Below, piece by piece: positions 45,941 to 54,002 of a DNA stretch of 57,620 bases. The notes below the pieces were generated by a model that had not been told where the DNA came from, made no database searches, and saw only the letters and a program-made list of their open reading frames with translations. Source of the stretch: a virus; IMG/VR virus record IMGVR_UViG_3300028024_000011, positions 1-57,620 of that record; one strand, 5' to 3'. The first letter of the stretch is position 1. Each line of letters opens with the position of its first letter. Position numbers and translations under genes: made by a program.

Positions 45941-47038
45941 CTAATCGCGCAGATCCGGGCCATCCATGATGATCGGCCGTCCGCTCATGCGTCGGATGCG
46001 CCCAAACAAACGGTCTCCGAGATGATCCACCAGCCCAACCCGTAGCTCCGGATCCGCTGACGTCGGATCGCCGGCTGGCGGGTAGTTCGACGTGAACAAC
46101 GTGCGTAGCCCGAGCTTTTGCCCGAAGTTATGCCGGTGGTTGACGATCTGGTAGAACCGGTCCCCGGCGTAGTCGGTCGGCTTTTCCGCGCCCAGGTCAT
46201 CGAAGATCAGCCACGGCACATTCTTCAGCGTGTCGAGTATCTGATTTTCTGACGGATCGGCATCGGGCGGAAACCCGGATTTGAGCAGTTGCAGGAAATC
46301 CGGCAGCGTGCGGAAGATTACGGACTCCCCGCGTCGCGCAAGCTCGAATCCCACGCCGGCCGCTAGCGACGTTTTACCCCGGCCGGCCTTGCCACAGATC
46401 AGCGCGAATGGGTACTCAACCGTCATATCGAGCCATTCCGCGAGCTTGCGGGCGGCCCGGCGGTCGGGATGATCGCGCCACGAATACGACTCGTAATGTG
46501 ATGGCAGCCCGGATTCACGCAGCACGCGTGAGACCTTCCGCTGTCGGTAGTCAGCCCGGCCAACCGCTATCGCCGCGTCGTCTCGTGCCTTGCGTGCCCT
46601 GCCCTCACGACACGTGCAGTGCTCGCGCAGAACCTCGATTTCCTCCACGACACCGGCGTGCGCTTCGTCGTCGTATGTCCCGGTGGGTTTCGGTAGGTAG
46701 CGCGGCTGTCGACCACCGTAGCCCAGACACCAGCAATCTACCGGCCGCTTTTCGCGCAGTTCATCGCGGATCGCGGCTAGCTCGATCTGGCGCCGTAGCT
46801 CGGTAACCCGACCTTGAATGGCGACGCGCTGGCGACCGCTTGCCGTCGTCAACGACAACTCAGCCGCCGTGAGCGCGTCGTGCAGATCGTCGGTATCCGG
46901 GATCGTCTGAAGCCGTAGCGCTGACGTGTTCGTCGGCTGCTCGGCGTGCTCGCGAGCCGCGGCCAGCACTTTGGCTAGCTGATCGTTCGGCAACTTCAGA
47001 TCGTCCAGCCACGCTATCGCGCTAAGCGTCGTCGTCAT
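45941..47038 (-). CDS. DnaC/IstB-like helicase-loader ATPase, 365 aa
   Basis: Walker A GKAGRGKT (216-223), Walker B LIFDD (277-281), sensor-like LFTSNYPP. A Cys set (CWC at 102-104, CTC at 141-143) before the ATPase domain is common in DnaC-type loaders. It overlaps the initiator-like gene by 17 bases, the usual initiator/loader pair, and would load the host DnaB helicase; no phage helicase of that type is present. Confidence 0.9.
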   Translation of the reverse strand: MTTTLSAIAWLDDLKLPNDQLAKVLAAAREHAEQPTNTSALRLQTIPDTDDLHDALTAAELSLTTASGRQRVAIQGRVTELRRQIELAAIRDELREKRPVDCWCLGYGGRQPRYLPKPTGTYDDEAHAGVVEEIEVLREHCTCREGRARKARDDAAIAVGRADYRQRKVSRVLRESGLPSHYESYSWRDHPDRRAARKLAEWLDMTVEYPFALICGKAGRGKTSLAAGVGFELARRGESVIFRTLPDFLQLLKSGFPPDADPSENQILDTLKNVPWLIFDDLGAEKPTDYAGDRFYQIVNHRHNFGQKLGLRTLFTSNYPPAGDPTSADPELRVGLVDHLGDRLFGRIRRMSGRPIIMDGPDLRD

Positions 47039-47795
47039 ATCCGCGCCTCATGTACCGCTCGGCCCCGGCTCGGCCGTCTTGCGTCGCCCCACCCATCCCG
47101 TACGGTCTCCCGGCATTGTAGCCGGATTGTGGCCGTCCGTTGCCATTGATTGGGCGCACTTTACGCAGACGTTCAACCGTGTTGGATAGCCAGTTCTCGA
47201 CGGTTCGCGGAATGTCCGTCCGTTTCCGCCCCCTCGGATCTGTCGTGCAGTACCGAACGATGCCCTCAGCCTCATAGGCCAGATCGAGCCCGGCGACGCC
47301 TACGAACGTCGACACGATGCGCTCATAGAATCGCTGAGTCGGCGCATAGACCGGGATGCGCTGTAGGATCGTGTCGAATTCTACCAGCGTGTCCGGCACC
47401 ACGAGCGGCGCAAATCCCCCCGTACCCCCCTCCCCCCTCCCCACCGGGTTATGTTCAGAGTAGAGTGTCAACTGTTCAGTACGGTATAGGTCAGTGTCCC
47501 CGGTAGGTACTCCGGTACCGGGTACCGGGACTACCGTAGGTAGTCCCGGTACCGCGTGCGCGTACACGCGCGAGGCATCATCGGCTCGACGTGTCGGCAA
47601 GATGCGCGTATCCGCACGGACCGTGCCGTCCCACCGGTCGCGTTCAAACCAACCGCGGACGTAGGCGTCACGGATGGTTGATCGCAACGGGCGCGAGTTG
47701 CGTTGAGCCACGGTCAGGCGCGGCGCAATCAGTTCTCGCCAGATCCGATCAAAACTCGCGCCGGCGACTATGCGTAGCTCATTCGTGCTTGTCAT
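47022..47795 (-). CDS. Putative replication initiator / replisome organiser with RILPTRR motif, 257 aa
   Basis: Position directly before the DnaC-like gene and a helical C-terminal region (TVENWLSNTVERLRKVRPIN) suggest a replisome organiser. The N-terminal half (TVAQRNSRPLRSTIRDAYVR, GWFERDRWDG) could bind DNA. TRILPTRRADD is at residues 62-72. The gene holds a G-quadruplex-capable tract and a 15-bp palindrome, as if the origin lay inside the initiator gene. Family assignment is by context. Confidence 0.7.
   Translation of the reverse strand: MTSTNELRIVAGASFDRIWRELIAPRLTVAQRNSRPLRSTIRDAYVRGWFERDRWDGTVRADTRILPTRRADDASRVYAHAVPGLPTVVPVPGTGVPTGDTDLYRTEQLTLYSEHNPVGRGEGGTGGFAPLVVPDTLVEFDTILQRIPVYAPTQRFYERIVSTFVGVAGLDLAYEAEGIVRYCTTDPRGRKRTDIPRTVENWLSNTVERLRKVRPINGNGRPQSGYNAGRPYGMGGATQDGRAGAERYMRRGYDDDA
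47416..47553. other. Candidate replication origin inside the initiator gene
   Basis: Four C runs (47416-47442: C6, C6, C6, C4; G runs on the minus strand), then a less GC-rich stretch (47450-47500), then repeated GGTACC and a palindrome with 15-bp arms (47521-47535, 47539-47553; loop GTA). This is beyond what the encoded peptide (PTVVPVPGTGVPTGDTD) needs. Lambda-type phages keep their origin in the O initiator gene; here it is inference. Confidence 0.5.
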
Positions 47796-47994
47796 GCTGT
47801 GTCCCTGTGGCCGGCAGCCGCCCGGCCAGTTGAATTCGTAGCCAGATCGCGGTTACGTGATCGGCTATACGGTCGTTGATCTCCGGCCCGGGTGCCACGA
47901 GTCCGTGAGTCGCGATGTCCTCGCCTATCGATGCCAGGATCATGACCCGGTTACGGATCGCGGCCACGTCGGTATCACTCAGCCAGACTGCCAT
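47779..47994 (-). CDS. Hypothetical protein, 71 aa
   Basis: ATG 47994 follows GGGGGGGC. A single helical domain (LSDTDVAAIRNRVMILASIG; INDRIADHVTAIWLRIQLAG). First gene of the replication operon, overlapping the initiator gene by 17 bases. No family was recognised. Confidence 0.75.
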   Translation of the reverse strand: MAVWLSDTDVAAIRNRVMILASIGEDIATHGLVAPGPEINDRIADHVTAIWLRIQLAGRLPATGTQHDKHE

Positions 47995-48038
47995 ATGCCC
48001 CCCCAGTGCTCGATAGCGGCCCGTCAGGGCCGTCTAGC

Positions 48039-48068
48039 GCCCCGGGTGACTCTGTAGCCACCCGGGGC
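48039..48068 (-). terminator. Hairpin between DinG and the replication operon
   Basis: GCCCCGGGTG (48039-48048) pairs with CACCCGGGGC (48059-48068). Next to it lie GGGCCGCC/GGCCCGCTACG words and palindrome copy 11. Confidence 0.6.
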
Positions 48069-48098
48069 AAACGGGCCGCCTGTTGGCCCGCTACGAAC

Positions 48099-48118
48099 TT
48101 GTCATCCTGAGATGACAA
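48099..48118. repeat. Junction palindrome, copy 11 (contains the DinG stop codon)
   Basis: 8-bp arms, loop CTGA. On the minus strand it supplies the last codons of DinG (VISG) and its TGA stop. Confidence 0.9.
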
Positions 48119-50414
48119 AGAACCGCGCAACGTCGTCAATCTCGCCAGTGATTGGCGCGTCGGGCAGTGCCGACAGAATCGAGGCGCCGTAGCCGTTACT
48201 CCGTAGACGGCCGTCTAGGATGGCCATCACGGCGCGATCCGAACCTGAGCGGATACCGCGGCCGTATGCCTGTTTTAGCGCGATCGTCGCTTGTGGGATG
48301 CTCAGGAGACGGAAACTCGCACGCGGGCTGTACTTGCGGTCAAGCTCGGCGCACTGCGCGGCGAACACCGGATCAGACGGCGGTGTGAACGGTAGCCCGC
48401 TGATAACTACCAGACTTAGCGCCTCGCCTTGAATGTCGACGCCTTCCCAGAACGATTTTACGCCAAACAGGACGCTCGGCCGTTCGCGAAACCGGCGCAC
48501 TAGTTCGGTCTGTGGCGCCTCGCCTTGCCGTAGTACCTGAATGCCGACAGCCTCGAAGTCAGCCCGCGTCGCCTTGAGTACCGAGTCTAGGACCGTGTTC
48601 GACGTGAACAACGCGAACGCACGGCCACCGCTGATCGTGATCAGCCGCCGGTACTCAGCCGCCAACCGATCGAGGTACGCGGCCCATGCCGCCGGATCCT
48701 TCCGCGCTACCGTCGAGTTGAACGCTGCCGCGTCGAGCGGCACGTACGTCAGCGCGTTGTGTCGGTAGTCGAACGGGCTGCCGACGATCAGACCGGGCCG
48801 GCTCGGCAGATCGTAGTCGAGCCCAACCCGTTCGCGCCAGAATCGAAGATCCTGCCCACCCATGCTGTTTGACGTGGCGATCGTCGCGGACACGGCAATC
48901 ACGGTCAGCGGCAGCCGCGCCTGAGCGTTACCCTTGCGGTCGAATGGCCGATAGAAACTTGCCGTCCACAGCGACGAACGCAACGCCGGCGCCACGTTGA
49001 CCGGCGTTGTTTTGATCGTGGCGCGCTTGCCCGTCTTCGTCTCTTCCACGGCCACGTACCGCACAACGGACGTCGAGCGATCGGTTGCCCCGGATGCCGC
49101 GATCAGATCGCCCAGAAACGCGCTGGCGTAGTTGGCCAGTTTGTCCCACGACTCGCGGTCGGTGTCCTGCAAGCTCGCCGGCGCAAACGTGATCATGTCG
49201 GTTACGAGCGCGTCGAGCGCCAGCATGCTGTCTAGCATCACTTCGTACTCGTCACCTAACCGGGCCGCCGATTCGTTCATGCCGTCGAGTCGTAGAACGT
49301 AGTGAGCCAGCATGGCGTCAAACTCGTTCACCACGCGATCAGTACGCGCCTTCCAGTCCGCTATCAGTGTCGACGCGGTCACGCTCACCGGCTCGCGGCC
49401 GGCCTCGATCGCGTCGAGCAATTCCTGAGCTTGACGTGTCTCGACGTCACGGCTCGCGGCTCGGCGGATCAACGAGTCTACACGCTTGACGACGAACGCC
49501 AGCCGGCCCACCGTAACCTCGCGCGTTAGCGCGTTCAGGGCCTCGTCTTCGAGACGGTGGCACTCGTCAATCACGAGCGTTTCGATGCCGTCCGGCAGAA
49601 TCGACGCCATGTCGTCCGTATCGGCTCGGAGACTGATGTCGCGCATCAGCATAGCCAGATTCGTCACGATCAGATCGGCACCGGCCGCTCGCGCTTTGGC
49701 CTGTTCGGCGTAGCAGCGGTCATAGGCCGGGCACGTCTCGCCTAGACATTCGTCAGACGTCGCCGTGATCTCGGTTTTGATCGCCATTGGTAGCGCGATC
49801 GTAAGTTTCCCGGTATCGCCGTCGCGTGTCTCGTCTGTCCACGTCTGCACGGTTCGCCAGACGCCAGCGTCCTGCCGGTTCTCGAATGTCGGGTTCTCCT
49901 TGAACTGTTCGTACTTGTGCAGACACAGATAGTTCGCGCGGCCCTTCAGTAGCGCGTACGTAAAGCCGCCCGGGATCACGCCGGCCATGCTCAGGAACGG
50001 TATGTCCTTCGATAGCAACTGATCCATCAGCGCGAGCGTCGGCACGGCTACGGCCGTTTTGCGCTTCGAGGCTAGCGCGGCAGCAAGGTAGGCGAACGAC
50101 TTGCCAACGCCGGTACCGGCTTCCGCGGCAAAGTGCTTCCGATCGCGGATGGCTGCCTCGATCGCTAGCGCCAGACGGATCTGTGGCTCACGAGCTTCGT
50201 AGCCCGGGAATCGCTGAGCGATCGTACCGGACGGTCCGATGATTGCCAGCGTCTTCGAGTCCGCGAGCGGCGCCGGCCGCTGTGGGAACGCGTACGTGTT
50301 GATCGTTCGCCCGACACCGTTCAGGATCTCAGCGCGTCGCTTCGGAAGAATCCTGGTCTGTGCTTGCTCTACGCGCTGAGCGCTCGGCCGGCGCGGCATG
50401 ATGCGGTCTGCCAT
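48102..50414 (-). CDS. dinG-like: DinG/XPD-family superfamily 2 helicase with two RILPRR-type motifs, 770 aa
   Basis: Walker A AEAGTGVGKS (97-106), DEAH-type box VIDECH, motif VI QAYGRGIRS, and an Fe-S cysteine set (YLCLHKY, DECLGETCPAYDRC) mark a 5'-3' DNA helicase of the DinG/XPD group, which unwinds D-loops and R-loops. Unusually, the N-terminus carries two copies of the shared motif (DRIMPRR, 3-9; TRILPKRR, 20-27). It is driven by promoter 50454-50482 and starts after CAGGAGACAGACAG. Confidence 0.93.
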   Translation of the reverse strand: MADRIMPRRPSAQRVEQAQTRILPKRRAEILNGVGRTINTYAFPQRPAPLADSKTLAIIGPSGTIAQRFPGYEAREPQIRLALAIEAAIRDRKHFAAEAGTGVGKSFAYLAAALASKRKTAVAVPTLALMDQLLSKDIPFLSMAGVIPGGFTYALLKGRANYLCLHKYEQFKENPTFENRQDAGVWRTVQTWTDETRDGDTGKLTIALPMAIKTEITATSDECLGETCPAYDRCYAEQAKARAAGADLIVTNLAMLMRDISLRADTDDMASILPDGIETLVIDECHRLEDEALNALTREVTVGRLAFVVKRVDSLIRRAASRDVETRQAQELLDAIEAGREPVSVTASTLIADWKARTDRVVNEFDAMLAHYVLRLDGMNESAARLGDEYEVMLDSMLALDALVTDMITFAPASLQDTDRESWDKLANYASAFLGDLIAASGATDRSTSVVRYVAVEETKTGKRATIKTTPVNVAPALRSSLWTASFYRPFDRKGNAQARLPLTVIAVSATIATSNSMGGQDLRFWRERVGLDYDLPSRPGLIVGSPFDYRHNALTYVPLDAAAFNSTVARKDPAAWAAYLDRLAAEYRRLITISGGRAFALFTSNTVLDSVLKATRADFEAVGIQVLRQGEAPQTELVRRFRERPSVLFGVKSFWEGVDIQGEALSLVVISGLPFTPPSDPVFAAQCAELDRKYSPRASFRLLSIPQATIALKQAYGRGIRSGSDRAVMAILDGRLRSNGYGASILSALPDAPITGEIDDVARFFVISG

Positions 50415-50428
50415 CTGTCTGTCTCCTG

Positions 50429-50444
50429 TGCGTGTGTGGCAACG
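50429..50444 (+). promoter_or_regulatory. Inverted operator word in the DinG leader
   Basis: TGCGTGTGTGGCAACG is the operator word in the opposite orientation to the one in the promoter (50465-50482), so the two form an inverted pair of 16-bp arms (one mismatch) around the -10 box. At the 1.0-kb promoter the two copies are direct. Confidence 0.6.
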
Positions 50445-50453
50445 TCAGACAAC

Positions 50454-50482
50454 AGTATATCCGTCCGTTACCACACACGCAA
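50454..50482 (-). promoter_or_regulatory. Sigma70-like promoter of the DinG gene
   Basis: TTGCGT (50482-50477), 17-base spacer beginning GTGTGGTAACGG, TATACT (50459-50454). Confidence 0.85.
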
Positions 50483-50486
50483 TAGG

Positions 50487-51884
50487 CTAACTCGTGGCAG
50501 CCGGGGCCGATGCCGTCTGGCGCCGTCGCTTGCGAACCTGCACGAGATAGTGTTCCGCGCAATACACGTTGCCGCCGAACTGATCGCGCGACTGACGCAG
50601 TAGTACCTGTCCCTTGAACGACGTGCCGGCCACTTCGTATAGCTCGGCCGGGAACACGTGCGCACCGCACGTGACGCACTGCTCAGACGGTGGCTCGCCC
50701 GTAATGGGCTCAGAGTCGGCCGCTGTGTCGTCCGGGCTGTCTGTAGCCACTCGGCTACGATCCGATGCCCCACGGCCCGCTACGGGCGTCTGACGGGCCG
50801 CCGGTGCTGTTGTCGCGGAACCACTCGGGCGCACACTGGCACCAGCCGAGCGCCCACCGCCACGCGTGGCTGATGTCGCCGCGGGTAAAGGGCTATCAGT
50901 CGAGCGCCCACCGGTGGTACGGGCAGTCTGATCCGTAGCGGACGCCGGACGGCTCGCGGCAGTTGCAGTACCACGAGTATTCGCCGGTGCTGTCCTCGCC
51001 GGCGCCGGCGAGTTTGGGGCCGGTGTCCTGTCGGCTCGTGCATCGTACTCCGGCTCGCCGTCGTCGTCCTCGTTGCCGAACGAGTCGTCTTCGTAGTCCG
51101 CGCCATCATCGTCAGAAGAAGACGGGGCAAACGTCGTTTGCATCGTCTCGCCTATCTCGCCACCGTCGATCGATGGCAGGACGTCGAGCGGTACGCCATC
51201 GATCCACGCCGCGATAGCGTAGCCTACGTGCAGCCCTGGCAGCCTGATCGAGTGGCCAGCCGGGATGTACTCGCCGTATGTCGATTTCTCGACGCTTGCC
51301 ACGTGATCGATGTCGAGCCGGAACCATGCGTCAAAGTCGTATTCAAACTCCTGGCGCTGAATGGCGTCCGTACCGATCCGGTACGGCTTGATTCGCCCGC
51401 GCTCGTCTGGACGGTACTCCCACAGCGTTTTAGTCCGGCACGTGACAATCACATTGAATGGTGCTTGCACGATCGCTTCGAGAAACGCCTGATGGAGCGG
51501 GCTTACCGTCTTCCAGTCGTCCGGACCATTGGCTCGCTTTGCCAGTTCCAGACAGCCGCCCTTGCCTGACCACTCGTGAGTCGCGCTATCGATGATCAGA
51601 CAGTCTAGATTCGCCGCGATGGCATCACCTTCGATCACGTCGATAAACCGCTGTGGGTTGTAGTCGCCGCGTAGCGTGATGATGCCGAACGGCGTTACGT
51701 CAGAGTAGCGCCGGATCTGGCCGTTCTGTGTGTCGAGCACGCCGATACGGCCGGTTGGCCCAACGATGCCACGGGCGATCAGCAACGATGTCAACGACTT
51801 ACCACTACCTGATACGCCATCGATCAGGATTTTAGAGACGATATTGCGACGTGATGCTGTTCGGAATCGCGATCCTTCGGCCAT
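50487..51884 (-). CDS. Sak4/RecA-like AAA ATPase with disordered linker and C-terminal zinc site, 465 aa
   Basis: Walker A GVSGSGKS (23-30), Walker B-like LDCLIIDS followed by ATHEWSGKGG, and TVSPLHQAFLEAIVQAPFNV with VTCRTKTLW match the phage AAA_24/Sak4 type involved in single-strand annealing recombination. Residues about 258-285 are very acidic, 285-400 a Ser/Thr/Ala/Pro linker that includes a 19-bp DNA repeat shared with another gene, and the last 70 residues hold CVTCGAH...YCAEH, a zinc site. SD GGGGGAAG. Confidence 0.87.
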   Translation of the reverse strand: MAEGSRFRTASRRNIVSKILIDGVSGSGKSLTSLLIARGIVGPTGRIGVLDTQNGQIRRYSDVTPFGIITLRGDYNPQRFIDVIEGDAIAANLDCLIIDSATHEWSGKGGCLELAKRANGPDDWKTVSPLHQAFLEAIVQAPFNVIVTCRTKTLWEYRPDERGRIKPYRIGTDAIQRQEFEYDFDAWFRLDIDHVASVEKSTYGEYIPAGHSIRLPGLHVGYAIAAWIDGVPLDVLPSIDGGEIGETMQTTFAPSSSDDDGADYEDDSFGNEDDDGEPEYDARADRTPAPNSPAPARTAPANTRGTATAASRPASATDQTARTTGGRSTDSPLPAATSATRGGGRSAGASVRPSGSATTAPAARQTPVAGRGASDRSRVATDSPDDTAADSEPITGEPPSEQCVTCGAHVFPAELYEVAGTSFKGQVLLRQSRDQFGGNVYCAEHYLVQVRKRRRQTASAPAATS

Positions 51885-51949
51885 GTCTTCCCCCTATGAA
51901 TCTGGTACAATGGGCACGGCGCCGCCTCGCCAGCGGCTTGCCCCCCTGT

Positions 51950-51979
51950 AGTGGCCGGCCCCCTCACGGGCCGGCCACT
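51950..51979 (-). terminator. Hairpin before the Sak4-like gene
   Basis: AGTGGCCGGCCC (51950-51961) pairs with GGGCCGGCCACT (51968-51979), right after the stop at 51981. Confidence 0.7.
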
Positions 51980-51980
51980 C

Positions 51981-52172
51981 TTATGCCGTCGCCGTGGCGT
52001 GACGGCTCTCTCGATCCTTCCAGCCCGAGCGCGTACGGATCAGCCCGGCTCGGTACTTCCGTCGTCGGTACGCGTAGCTCCGGCATTGATCGCTACAGTA
52101 CCGTCTGCCGGGTGAGCCGGTCTGTTCCCTGCCGCAAAATCGGCACGTGAACGGAACGTCCTTGGTTTGCAT
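51981..52172 (-). CDS. Small zinc-ribbon protein, 63 aa
   Basis: MQTKDVPFTCRFCGREQTGS..., then RRYCSDQCRSYAYRRR: CxxC and CxxxC with a basic helix, a DNA- or RNA-binding zinc ribbon of a common phage type. GGAGGTTACG before ATG 52172 decides the start. Confidence 0.85.
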   Translation of the reverse strand: MQTKDVPFTCRFCGREQTGSPGRRYCSDQCRSYAYRRRKYRAGLIRTRSGWKDRESRHATATA

Positions 52173-52197
52173 CGTAACCTCCGAGCACAAGTGTACT

Positions 52198-52971
52198 CTA
52201 CCCGTTGCCACCCATGCCCGGGAGTGTGACGCACCGCTGACAGTGGTGGCTGCCGGCGACTCGTGCCATGCGACTGCCGCAACGGCTACAGGTCACCGGC
52301 TGTTGCCGCGGCAGCACTCGGATATTACTGGCCGGCTTACGTCGTTTGTGTGTTTGACTGCCCCACCGGTAGACCAGAAACGTCGCCGCGTTGCGGTACG
52401 CCGATAGCTGATGCTCGACGTCCCAATTGGGCGCCGTGATCTTACCGCGCCGTGCCAGGGTTACCGTTTCGTACGGCTTGCCCAGTACGGCGCGCACAAT
52501 CTGTGTCATCTCTAGCACGTGTGACGAGCAGATGTAGTCTTGAACCTTGACCACCGCGCCGAGCCGCCCGAGCCGCCGAGCTTCCGCACAGCCGGCTCGC
52601 AACGCGGCGTCAAGCTCGCGGACGTTCCTGTAGGAATCGAATCGGCCGCCCATCACTGAGCGCTTACCGCGGCCCTCGCCGGTGTGGTACGGAATGTCCA
52701 GGACCGTCACGTCGTGCGAGCCATCCGCGAGCGGCATAGCACGGAAATCGTGATGTAGCTCGGCCGGGCTGTCAGGCTTGATATCGTTCCCGGTCACCGC
52801 TACGCGCGTCTCTCGATCCCAGAAGCCGCCGTGTCCGTACGTCAGGTCAAGCACGGTGCCGGCGTCGGGAAAACACACGCGCATGATCTGGCGCATCACG
52901 TCGGCGTTGTTTGTCCACATCACGCTGTACAGCACGTCGTCAGACCGTGAAATGTCATCCTGAGATGACAT
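52198..52971 (-). CDS. DNA methyltransferase-like protein with RVLPRQQ motif and zinc ribbon, 257 aa
   Basis: Motif I-like VLDLTYGHGGFWD, then VTVLDIPYHTGEGRG in the place of the catalytic (D/N)PPY; the DIPY variant may alter or abolish activity. Residues 205-257 hold NIRVLPRQQ and a four-Cys ribbon (CSRCGSR...HCQRC). The start is uncertain; ATG 52971 lies inside palindrome copy 12 (AAGG upstream), giving MSSQDDIS as N-terminus. Phage enzymes of this type modify DNA or RNA bases. Confidence 0.72.
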   Translation of the reverse strand: MSSQDDISRSDDVLYSVMWTNNADVMRQIMRVCFPDAGTVLDLTYGHGGFWDRETRVAVTGNDIKPDSPAELHHDFRAMPLADGSHDVTVLDIPYHTGEGRGKRSVMGGRFDSYRNVRELDAALRAGCAEARRLGRLGAVVKVQDYICSSHVLEMTQIVRAVLGKPYETVTLARRGKITAPNWDVEHQLSAYRNAATFLVYRWGSQTHKRRKPASNIRVLPRQQPVTCSRCGSRMARVAGSHHCQRCVTLPGMGGNG

Positions 52972-52972
52972 T
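52951..52972. repeat. Junction palindrome, copy 12
   Basis: 9-bp arms, loop CTGA. It overlaps the probable start codon of the methyltransferase-like gene. Confidence 0.9.
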
Positions 52973-52981
52973 GTCCGCGCC

Positions 52982-53494
52982 TTAGTCGCCATCGGCGTAC
53001 GCCGTACCCATGGCTTCGTAGCGGATCGGATTGGCCGTGTTCGGCAGGTACAGCGGATGCTTAGGGTGACCGTCGCGCGTGACACCTAGACACCACAGCG
53101 GGTAGACATCGGCCGTGTACCGCAACAGTTCCAGTACACGCCGGCCTCGGTTGACGTGCGCGCCTTGCGTGCCCCACGCGGCCACAACCATGCCGCTAGC
53201 GTACTGCGTTGCCGCGTATATCGCCGGATCGTTGTCTATCCCGATCGGTTCTAGCGCCTGTTTCATCTCGGTAGGGCTCGTGGCGCGGAACGCGAACAGG
53301 TTTGTCATGATCAGCGCGCCGTAGCCATTGCGCCTCGCTAGAGCGATGCATCGGCGGATGGTCGGATCGTCCGTCGTCTCGTCAGCCGTGGACGGGTTTA
53401 GCCCGATCACGTTCATGATCGGGCCGTCTGCCCACCGCCGCGTCAGACTGTAGCGGTACAACCGCTCGGGACTGAACACGGCGCTACGGGTCAT
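52982..53494 (-). CDS. DUF1643 protein, 170 aa
   Basis: The DUF1643 pattern is clear: VIGLNPSTADETTDDPTIRR, YGALIMTNLFAFRATSPTEM, GIDNDPAIYAATQ, VVAAWGTQG. The family is common in phages and bacteria; its biochemical role is not established. ATG 53494 overlaps the previous stop (ATGA). Confidence 0.9.
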   Translation of the reverse strand: MTRSAVFSPERLYRYSLTRRWADGPIMNVIGLNPSTADETTDDPTIRRCIALARRNGYGALIMTNLFAFRATSPTEMKQALEPIGIDNDPAIYAATQYASGMVVAAWGTQGAHVNRGRRVLELLRYTADVYPLWCLGVTRDGHPKHPLYLPNTANPIRYEAMGTAYADGD

Positions 53495-53652
53495 CTCGTC
53501 TGCCACGGAACCGCTCCCATTCGTCGTAACTCGATCTTTCGGGCCTCGATCTTGTGCAGCCTATCCAGGAGTGACTGTATCCGTGCCGCGCCTTCGTCGT
53601 CTCCTACCGAGCACGCGTGATCCAAGATCCGTTCTAGTTCCTCGATCGTCAC
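53491..53652 (-). CDS. Small helical protein, 53 aa
   Basis: GTG 53652 overlaps the previous stop (GTGA). VTIEELERILDHACSVGDDE... is an amphipathic helical hairpin with a charged second helix. It ends by overlapping the DUF1643 start. Function unknown. Confidence 0.7.
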   Translation of the reverse strand: MTIEELERILDHACSVGDDEGAARIQSLLDRLHKIEARKIELRRMGAVPWQTR

Positions 53653-54002
53653 GACTGCCCCCGTAGCCGCTTCGGCTGCCGAGCCCTGAGCGCGGCCGGC
53701 GATTCAGTGGCACAGCCGGGGATCTTGCCCCGGAACGCTGCCTCAACGGCTGCCACGAACTCGTTAGCGCTGTCCCGTGCGTGCGCTTTGATAAACGCGT
53801 CGTCTAGGTGATGTTCGTGGCCGGTGTCATCGATCCGCAACAGATCGAGTACGGCAGTGATGCGCCGTACAATCTGGGCTTCATCGTCGGCGTGTTCAGT
53901 ATTGCCGCGCGATCGGTTGAGCATCGACACGCCACGCCACCGCTCAGCCGAACGGATCAGCGCGCCGTAGCGCGCCCTCCGGACCTCTGACATCGCCATC
54001 AC
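53649..54002 (-). CDS. Hypothetical helical protein, 117 aa
   Basis: GTG 54002 or ATG 53999, overlapping the previous gene. Basic N-terminus (SEVRRARYGALIRSAERWRG), acidic middle (DEAQIVRRITAVLDLLRIDD), His-rich HEHHLDDAF. No family was recognised. Confidence 0.75.
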   Translation of the reverse strand: MMAMSEVRRARYGALIRSAERWRGVSMLNRSRGNTEHADDEAQIVRRITAVLDLLRIDDTGHEHHLDDAFIKAHARDSANEFVAAVEAAFRGKIPGCATESPAALRARQPKRLRGQS

